Assembly (NCBI GenBank): GCA_902509695.1
Contig: CABWYP010000003.1
Location: 1-64,000, forward strand
Source: an uncultured Alphaproteobacteria bacterium
Lineage (GTDB): Bacteria; Pseudomonadota; Alphaproteobacteria; HIMB59
Direction of reading: 5' to 3'
DNA: 64,000 bases
Shown: positions 58,051 to 64,000 of the stretch, one piece after another
Numbering within the stretch: position 1 is the stretch's first letter
Layout of the letters: the number at the start of each line of letters is the position of its first letter
Notes under the pieces: generated by a model
Told to the model about the DNA's origin: nothing
What the model saw: only the letters and a program-made list of their open reading frames with translations
Databases searched by the model: none
Made by a program: the position numbers and the translations under genes

Positions 58051-59070
58051 CTATTGTAGACTTTTTTTGAAATATATTTCAGATTTATTTTCCTCCTTTT
58101 TTTTCCGATGAAAAATTAAATAAAATTTTTTTTTGAAAAAACCAAAAAATTCAATTACTGGAATAGTATATAATTCTTTTAGAGTATGTTTTTTTTGATC
58201 ATCTTTGGTACCAAGACCTAAAGTTAAATTATCTGTATCTTCTGAATGATGAAGAGATCCAAAAACCCAATCCCAGATAGCTAAAGCAGCCCCGTAGTTT
58301 TTGTTATAATGTTCCTTAGCTACTGAGTGATGTAAATGATGTTGAGCAGGAGATATCAAAATGTACTCTAACCACTTCCAATATCTAATACCAATATGTG
58401 AATGTCTAAGATTTGAACCAAAAACATTAAATAAAAAAACGAATAAATTCGCACCCAGTATTGTATATAAATCAACCCCTCCTCCAAAAAGATAAACAAA
58501 TGTTGAGATGGTGATACCTTGTGCAATAGCCGATCTTAATGTGAAAACTAATCCCTCTAATGGATGAGTTCTAAATACAGTCATAGGTGTCAGGTTTGTT
58601 GCGGAGTGATGAACTTTATGAAGAGCCCATAAAAAAGGCCATTTATGCATCCATCTGTGGACAATGTATTTAGAAAAATCATCGACAATAAAGTGAGTAG
58701 TAGTGAATAAACCAATAATTAAATACTGTGGGGCATAAGAAAATAAACCCATTTCAATGAAATTAATCTCAAAAAAGAAAAAATATAATGCTGTTGCTAT
58801 TGTAATTTGAGTTAATAAGTGAGGGGAGATTATTAACATAAAAATTTGATTGATAAAAAATACCTTATAGTCACTTTTGGCAGATTTTGAGAAAAAAACT
58901 TTAGGGTTAAATATAAATTTAAAAGAGTCTTTTAAAGATTTTTTTTTATAAAAAATCAACCAACCCGAGGCAATTAAAATTGATAAGAATAAATAAAGTA
59001 TAAAAACTCTTTTTTTAGGATTTGTAAACTGGTCAGCTATATTCTGAAAAATATCAAATAAAAAATCCAT
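58051..59070 (-). CDS. Sterol desaturase/fatty acid hydroxylase-superfamily protein
   Basis: Histidine clusters HRWMHKWPFLWALHKVHHS, HHLHHSVAKEHYNKNYG. Confidence 0.9.
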   Translation of the reverse strand: MDFLFDIFQNIADQFTNPKKRVFILYLFLSILIASGWLIFYKKKSLKDSFKFIFNPKVFFSKSAKSDYKVFFINQIFMLIISPHLLTQITIATALYFFFFEINFIEMGLFSYAPQYLIIGLFTTTHFIVDDFSKYIVHRWMHKWPFLWALHKVHHSATNLTPMTVFRTHPLEGLVFTLRSAIAQGITISTFVYLFGGGVDLYTILGANLFVFLFNVFGSNLRHSHIGIRYWKWLEYILISPAQHHLHHSVAKEHYNKNYGAALAIWDWVFGSLHHSEDTDNLTLGLGTKDDQKKHTLKELYTIPVIEFFGFFKKKFYLIFHRKKKEENKSEIYFKKSLQ

Positions 59071-59088
59071 GTGTTAAATTTATTATAG

Positions 59089-59112
59089 CATGGCCTTCCT
59101 AAGAAGGCCATG
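59089..59112 (-). terminator. Strong hairpin downstream of the DUF4856-like gene
   Basis: CATGGCCTTC-ctaa-GAAGGCCATG, perfect 10-bp stem, weak T-tract. Confidence 0.6.
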
Positions 59113-59151
59113 TATCGTCTCTTTATGTGTCAGTGTAGGAGAAGAGACAAA

Positions 59152-60570
59152 CTAATCGTTCTCTGCAGAGTCAGAAGAACCAATTTTTGATGCGAGATCT
59201 GCCATATCAGCAAGCATATCTTTTGATCTTGCCTTTACACCAAATTCATCAATCATAAGTTTTTGAATTTTAAGCATATGTAACTTAGCGTCATGCATGG
59301 AATAAACCTTACCCATTTCATATTCTGAGGTGATGAATTTTCCATCACTTCCCATCATGCCTTTAATTCCAACTATTTGAGTTTCATCCATTAACATTGG
59401 GCCAAAACCAATCATGCGATTAAGTTTCGTTGCAGTCTCTCCAATATTATTTTTTCCAACTTGAAGAGCCATGGAGAAGCCTTTTAACTCTCCCCAATAT
59501 TTCATGTAATTACTAAACTCTTTGGAAAGATCTTCGTTACTCACAGTTTCTAGGGCTACTAATGACTTATAAGTAGAACCAGCATATTTAAATACTGACT
59601 CAGCTATGACTTTCTCCCAATTAGTTGAGATAACATCTACATACCCCATAAGCTCTGATCTTTGAGCATCTGATAATTTCTCTCCATTAGCTGATGTAAT
59701 TAATTTTCTGCCATCTAAAAAAGCTCTTGTAATGTCTTCCATATAAGATGTTTTTCCACCTTTATCAAAGCTAGAAGCATAATAAGCATGTGCAAATACA
59801 TACTCAGATTTTAGATCAACAACACCGTCGCCGTTAGCGTCTGCAGCAGCTAGATCTTTTCTCTTAGCTACATTGTAATTATCTTCCGCAGAGAGTAATA
59901 GTGAGTGAGCAGCTGCTCCCCAATATCCAAATGCCTCATCCCAGCTATGTTCTTTACCAGTATAACAAGCACCATCCTTGTATGGTTTGTCGTTAGGCTT
60001 AGTGTCCGCACCCATTTTTTCATCAAGATAATTATCTACAGCTTGATTGTAAAAGACAGCTCCCATAATAAACTTTGATAGAAGTTGCTGATAATTTAGA
60101 CCTACGGATACATCTTTAGGATTATCTGCTGCTTTCATCATCCAGAAATCAATAACCTCTGGAGCAGTCATATTATTAGGCCAAGCTGTGATTGTGCCCT
60201 TGTATGTTTTTCCAGATAGATTTTTGCCAGAAGATATTTCATTTACTAATGTTTGCTTAATTTGGAAGTCGTCTTTAGAAGATGGTGCAAGAATTGCTTG
60301 ATCTCCATCAGCACCCACATAATAAGCATTCATATTATCATAGCTTCCTTTTGTTGAAGCTGCTTTAAGACTATCGTGTTGAACGTGTCTTGCTATTTGG
60401 CCACTGTAAGAAACAGTATTTGTGCAATCACCAGAGTAACCTTTTAGAGTTACTGGGAAAGGACCATAGACATCTTCGCTGTGAGCTCCTGCATTTGCAA
60501 GACCGGTTAAACCGAAACTCAAACAAGTAATAGATGCCAAAATTTTTGTTTTTAAATGTAGTTTTTTCAT
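59152..60570 (-). CDS. Exported DUF4856/imelysin-like protein
   Basis: Signal peptide; EHSWDEAFGYWGAAAHS as in DUF4856; EF-hand-like AADANGDGVVDLKSEYVF. Confidence 0.7.
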   Translation of the reverse strand: MKKLHLKTKILASITCLSFGLTGLANAGAHSEDVYGPFPVTLKGYSGDCTNTVSYSGQIARHVQHDSLKAASTKGSYDNMNAYYVGADGDQAILAPSSKDDFQIKQTLVNEISSGKNLSGKTYKGTITAWPNNMTAPEVIDFWMMKAADNPKDVSVGLNYQQLLSKFIMGAVFYNQAVDNYLDEKMGADTKPNDKPYKDGACYTGKEHSWDEAFGYWGAAAHSLLLSAEDNYNVAKRKDLAAADANGDGVVDLKSEYVFAHAYYASSFDKGGKTSYMEDITRAFLDGRKLITSANGEKLSDAQRSELMGYVDVISTNWEKVIAESVFKYAGSTYKSLVALETVSNEDLSKEFSNYMKYWGELKGFSMALQVGKNNIGETATKLNRMIGFGPMLMDETQIVGIKGMMGSDGKFITSEYEMGKVYSMHDAKLHMLKIQKLMIDEFGVKARSKDMLADMADLASKIGSSDSAEND

Positions 60571-60676
60571 AGTGAGACAGAAAATATTGAAAAAAATTTA
60601 TAAAAAAATAAAAAAAAAATTCTTACCGCTAATTGTTATTTATGGAGGTTTATTGGAATAAATTACAGAGAAGAAA

Positions 60677-61099
60677 TTACTTTTTTTTAATATTAATGAC
60701 TAAAGAGTATTCTTCTAAAAGGGCTAAACAGGCTGGTATTGGAAGGTCTTTATGTAATTCAACGCAATCTTTGTAGTCGTATATTTGATTCTCTTCTTGG
60801 TTGAACACGTGAATGTGATCAGTCGTATTTGTGTCGTAGAAAGACTGCTTATCCACTGTGATTTGTTTAAGATATCCTTTTCCTACAAGTGTATTGAGGT
60901 TTTCATAGAGAGTTGTCAGAGAAAAATAACTTCTATTTTCTTTTAAAATCTCATTCATTTGATTGATAGAAAAGTGTTTATCTTTACCGTCAAAAATAGA
61001 TTTTAGCAAAACAACTCTTTGCTTAGTTTGTCTCCATCCACAATCTTGGAGAACAACATCGATTTCTTTTTTTGGAGCTTCAGATAAATTCATTAACAC
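60677..61099 (-). CDS. irr: Fur-superfamily regulator, Irr-like
   Basis: Fur winged helix (RQTKQRVVLLKSIFD...) but FYDTNTTDHIHVFNQEENQIYDY without the CxxC pairs of Fur/Zur, as in alphaproteobacterial Irr. Confidence 0.75.
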   Translation of the reverse strand: MLMNLSEAPKKEIDVVLQDCGWRQTKQRVVLLKSIFDGKDKHFSINQMNEILKENRSYFSLTTLYENLNTLVGKGYLKQITVDKQSFYDTNTTDHIHVFNQEENQIYDYKDCVELHKDLPIPACLALLEEYSLVINIKKK

Positions 61100-61212
61100 A
61101 ATTTAGGGCAAAAAACATTATTTTTCAATACTAATAGAGTTATTAATTTATGACAAAAGCGCACTAGTCTAATTTGTAAAGTATTCCAAAAAACTGGTAA
61201 TTTTGTTTTAAA

Positions 61213-61383
61213 TCAAGATTTCTCAGAATTAGCAGATGTTTGACTCTTATTTTGCATCTCATTTTTTTGAGAATTCAAATAATACATTAAGTTAACTCTG
61301 TCTATAAAGGAAGCAGGAAAGTATCTCTCCTCTACGATTTTTTTTATTTTTTTGTTACAAACCTTATTTAATGTCTTTTTCAT
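61213..61383 (-). CDS. 56-aa small protein
   Basis: MKKTLNKVCNKKIKKIVEERYFPASFIDRVNLMYYLNSQKNEMQNKSQTSANSEKS; upstream of irr, same strand; not in track. Confidence 0.4.
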   Translation of the reverse strand: MKKTLNKVCNKKIKKIVEERYFPASFIDRVNLMYYLNSQKNEMQNKSQTSANSEKS

Positions 61384-61496
61384 AAAACAAATAAAATATT
61401 AATTTCCTATCATGTAAATATCGTTTTTTTTTATATTTGATTTTTATGAATAATAAAAATTAAATGAAATAAATTACAGATTTGCTTAAATGAAAA

Positions 61497-61522
61497 AACC
61501 AGGGATCGGGAAACCCCTGGTT
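61497..61522 (-). terminator. Intrinsic terminator of znuA
   Basis: Minus strand AACCAGGG...CCCTGGTTTTTT: 8-bp stem plus T-run. Confidence 0.8.
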
Positions 61523-61546
61523 CATATTATATTGTATAAGTAGATT

Positions 61547-62812
61547 CTAATTGCAGTTTTTAATTGAATTAGAAATTCCTTTAATTAGTTCTTCATACAT
61601 CCCATTGCTTTTTTCCATATAAGCTCCCAAGGGGTCTATTATGCCAGTCGATATATTCATATCACTTGCTAAGGTCTCTATTATTTTAGGGTTATATTGA
61701 GGCTCAGAGAAAATACATTTTATACCTTTATCGTTAATTAAGTCTTGAATATCTGCAATCTGTTTTGCACCAGGCAATATATCAGGATTTAATGTTAGAG
61801 CACCTGAAGATGAAACGCTAAATCTTTTTTCAAAATATTGGTAGGCATCATGAAATACAATATAGCTCACATCTTTTGGCAGGGAGCTATTAACATCTTC
61901 AATGAGATTATCTAGAGACTTTAATTTTTTATCAGCGTTAGCCTCATAGGTTTCTTTATTTGCAGGATCTAAATCACCTAACTCATGAGCAATCTCATGA
62001 ATCATTTCTTTAGCGTTCATTGGGTCTAACCAAATGTGCGCATCAAACTCACCATGCGCGTGGCCATCGTGTCCATCGTGATCATCGTGTCCTTCATGTT
62101 CATCATCATGTCCATCGTGATCATCATGGTCATCGTGATCGTCATGATCGTCGTCTTTGTGACCTTCGTGATCATCGTGTCCTTCATGTTCATCATCATG
62201 TCCATCGTGATCATCATGGTCATCGTGATCGTCATGATCGTCGTCTTTGTGACCTTCGTGATCATCGTGTCCTTCATGTTCATCATCATGTCCATCGTGA
62301 TCATCATGGTCATCGTGATCGTCATGATCGTCGTCTTTGTGGCCTTCGTGATCATCGTGTCCTTCATGTTCATCATCATGTCCATCGTGATCATCATGGT
62401 CATCATGGTCATCATGATCGTCATGATCGTCATGATCGTCATGATCGTCAAAGATATTTTCTTCTCTAAATTTTAGCTTTTCTATGGAGCTTAATTCCAT
62501 AAAAGCTACTTTTTTGGTATTACCAGCCAGAGAGTCTAATGGTTTTTTCATAAATGCTTCCATATCTTCTCCAACCCAAAAAATGATATCAGCCTCTTCA
62601 AGCATTTTTGCGTGAGAGGGTTTCAAACTGAAATTATGAGGAGAATTACTCCCTTCGATAACCAGAGAAGGCTCTCCAACTCCCTCCATGACACTTGATA
62701 TTAATGAATGAAGAGGTTTAATTGTTGTTACTACGTTAATATCAGCTTTTGCACTAAAACTTATAAAAAATGGGACTAGTCCGAAAATAATTGATTTTTT
62801 GAAGAAATTCAT
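61547..62812 (-). CDS. znuA: Zinc ABC transporter substrate-binding protein with expanded His/Asp-rich loop
   Basis: TTIKPLHSLISSVMEGVGEPSLVIEGSNSPHNFSLKPSHAKMLEEADIIFWVG...FDAHIWLDPMNAKEMIHEIA; DHDDHD repeat region. Confidence 0.93.
   Translation of the reverse strand: MNFFKKSIIFGLVPFFISFSAKADINVVTTIKPLHSLISSVMEGVGEPSLVIEGSNSPHNFSLKPSHAKMLEEADIIFWVGEDMEAFMKKPLDSLAGNTKKVAFMELSSIEKLKFREENIFDDHDDHDDHDDHDDHDDHDDHDGHDDEHEGHDDHEGHKDDDHDDHDDHDDHDGHDDEHEGHDDHEGHKDDDHDDHDDHDDHDGHDDEHEGHDDHEGHKDDDHDDHDDHDDHDGHDDEHEGHDDHDGHDGHAHGEFDAHIWLDPMNAKEMIHEIAHELGDLDPANKETYEANADKKLKSLDNLIEDVNSSLPKDVSYIVFHDAYQYFEKRFSVSSSGALTLNPDILPGAKQIADIQDLINDKGIKCIFSEPQYNPKIIETLASDMNISTGIIDPLGAYMEKSNGMYEELIKGISNSIKNCN
62079..62450. 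repeat. In-frame 90-bp tandem repeat (about 4 copies, grading into 9-bp repeats) encoding the ZnuA His/Asp loop
   Basis: atcatcgtgtccttcatgttcatcatcatgtcc... recurs at 62081, 62171, 62261, 62351 (period 90); ends in gatcgtcat units. Confidence 0.93.
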
Positions 62813-62833
62813 ATTAATTACCTATCTTGAATT

Positions 62834-62864
62834 GTTATATTATTACATAATGTAATATTATAAC
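62834..62864. promoter_or_regulatory. Zur-like operator between divergent znuA and znuC
   Basis: 31-bp palindrome GTTATATTATTACAT-a-ATGTAATATTATAAC with one mismatch per arm. Confidence 0.8.
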
Positions 62865-62889
62865 GATAAGTATGTGTCAATAGTACAAT

Positions 62890-63633
62890 ATGGAAAATTC
62901 TTTAATAGAGCTTAAGAACTGTGGAGTAAACCGAAGCGCAAAGTGGCTGGTTCGTGGTGTTTCATTAAAAGTCTCTGAGGGCCAAATAGTAACATTGATT
63001 GGCCCAAATGGATCCGGCAAATCAACAACAGCAAAAATAGCGCTTGGTATTTTAAAACCAGATGAGGGCACCAATGCAATTAGAAATAATATTAAAATAT
63101 CGTATGTACCTCAAAAAATATCAATTGACTGGTCGCTACCTTTAAGAGTTATAGATTTTATTAACCTTGTAGAAACATATGAACTTAATGAAATTATGGA
63201 CACTCTCTCAATAACTGGTATCAAACATTTACTTTATCAAGATGTTAGAAATTTATCAGGTGGAGAATTTCAAAGATTGCTCATGGCAAGGGCTATAACA
63301 AAAAAACCCAATTTTCTTGTTTTAGATGAGCCGGTTCAAGGAGTTGATTATCCTGGTGAGATAGCTTTATATAAGACGATTCAACAAATAGTGAAAGAAT
63401 TAAATTGCGGTATTCTTTTAATCTCTCATAACCTTCATGTAGTAATGTCTCAAACTGACCATGTTGTCTGTCTTAACGGACATGTTTGTTGCTCGGGTGC
63501 CCCAAAATCAATTGTAGCTGATCCAGAATATATTAAGCTTTTTGGAAAAAATATAGATCCTACTTTGGCTTTCTATCAACATGAACACGATCATAAACAC
63601 CTGCCAGACGGTAGTATTGATAATTCTCATTAA
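62890..63633 (+). CDS. znuC: Zinc ABC transporter ATPase
   Basis: GPNGSGKSTTAKIALG, NLSGGEFQRLLMARAITKKPNFLVLDEPVQGVDY, His-rich C-terminus. Confidence 0.93.
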   Translation: MENSLIELKNCGVNRSAKWLVRGVSLKVSEGQIVTLIGPNGSGKSTTAKIALGILKPDEGTNAIRNNIKISYVPQKISIDWSLPLRVIDFINLVETYELNEIMDTLSITGIKHLLYQDVRNLSGGEFQRLLMARAITKKPNFLVLDEPVQGVDYPGEIALYKTIQQIVKELNCGILLISHNLHVVMSQTDHVVCLNGHVCCSGAPKSIVADPEYIKLFGKNIDPTLAFYQHEHDHKHLPDGSIDNSH

Positions 63634-63641
63634 AACTTAAC

Positions 63642-64000
63642 ATGTTTGATGATTTCTTGTTTAGAGCCTTCATTGCCGGTATCGGACTTGCGTTAATTAC
63701 TGGACCATTGGGATGTTTTATAGTTTGGAGAAGATTATCCTATTTTGGAGATACCCTCTCACACTCGGCCTTATTAGGTGTTGTTGCAGCCTATGCCTTG
63801 AATTTCAATATCATATTATCAGTATTTATAATCTCAGGCCTAATATCATTATCATTATTGTATTTACAAAAGAAAACGAACTTACCTAATGATGCTTTAC
63901 TCGGTCTATTGGCTCACTCCGTTTTAGCCATAGGACTAGTACTTTTAGGATTACTTTCATTTATAAGAATTGATCTTATGGGTCTTCTTTTCGGGGATAT
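63642..64000 (+). CDS. znuB: Zinc ABC transporter permease (truncated by window edge)
   Basis: MFDDFLFRAFIAGIGLALITGPLGCFIVWRRLSYFGDTLSHSALLGVVAAYALNF... Confidence 0.93.
   Translation, partial: MFDDFLFRAFIAGIGLALITGPLGCFIVWRRLSYFGDTLSHSALLGVVAAYALNFNIILSVFIISGLISLSLLYLQKKTNLPNDALLGLLAHSVLAIGLVLLGLLSFIRIDLMGLLFGD

Noticed and set aside
62079-62450. Possible CRISPR array
   Set aside because: Contiguous in-frame tandem repeat within znuA with no unique spacers; no cas genes in window
62020-62476. Three further long ORFs (62020..62469 +, 62026..62451 -, 62036..62476 +)
   Set aside because: All are alternative-frame readings of the 90-bp ZnuA repeat, which lacks stops in several frames; low-complexity translations
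62877-63074. Minus-strand ORF opposite znuC start
   Set aside because: Antisense to Walker A region of a clear znuC

Overview
AT-rich chromosomal window whose gene families and codon usage suggest a marine alphaproteobacterium (SAR11/HIMB59-like; taxonomy is inference). Most of it is densely packed metabolic and transport genes. These include a glycine-betaine-type ABC transporter (proXWV-like) followed by a dehydrogenase, an M19 dipeptidase and two uncharacterised proteins; a DMSP demethylase (DmdA) with a nearby RidA / gamma-butyrobetaine-dioxygenase-like / enolase-superfamily module; amtB-glnK; a DUF1501/DUF1800 pair; gdhA; a GMC oxidoreductase; an ABC-2 exporter; an acyl-CoA synthetase/ECH/OsmC set; an aquaporin; an NMT1/THI5-type ABC transporter; an Irr-like regulator; and znuA/znuC/znuB. 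An accessory-looking block at about 43.8-51.7 kb holds a C5-methyltransferase plus HNH-nuclease restriction-modification pair, a degenerate tRNA-like sequence, a set of diverged small secreted paralogs, and the most striking gene of the window. That gene (48420..49811, minus) encodes a predicted PDZ domain fused to a pentameric ligand-gated ion channel (Cys-loop/'pro-loop' family), directly downstream of a HTH regulator gene. Several small ORFs missing from the supplied track, a candidate anti-Shine-Dalgarno hairpin RNA, intrinsic terminators and a near-perfect 31-bp Zur-like palindrome are also reported. No searches or structure predictions were run; family calls come from reading the translations.
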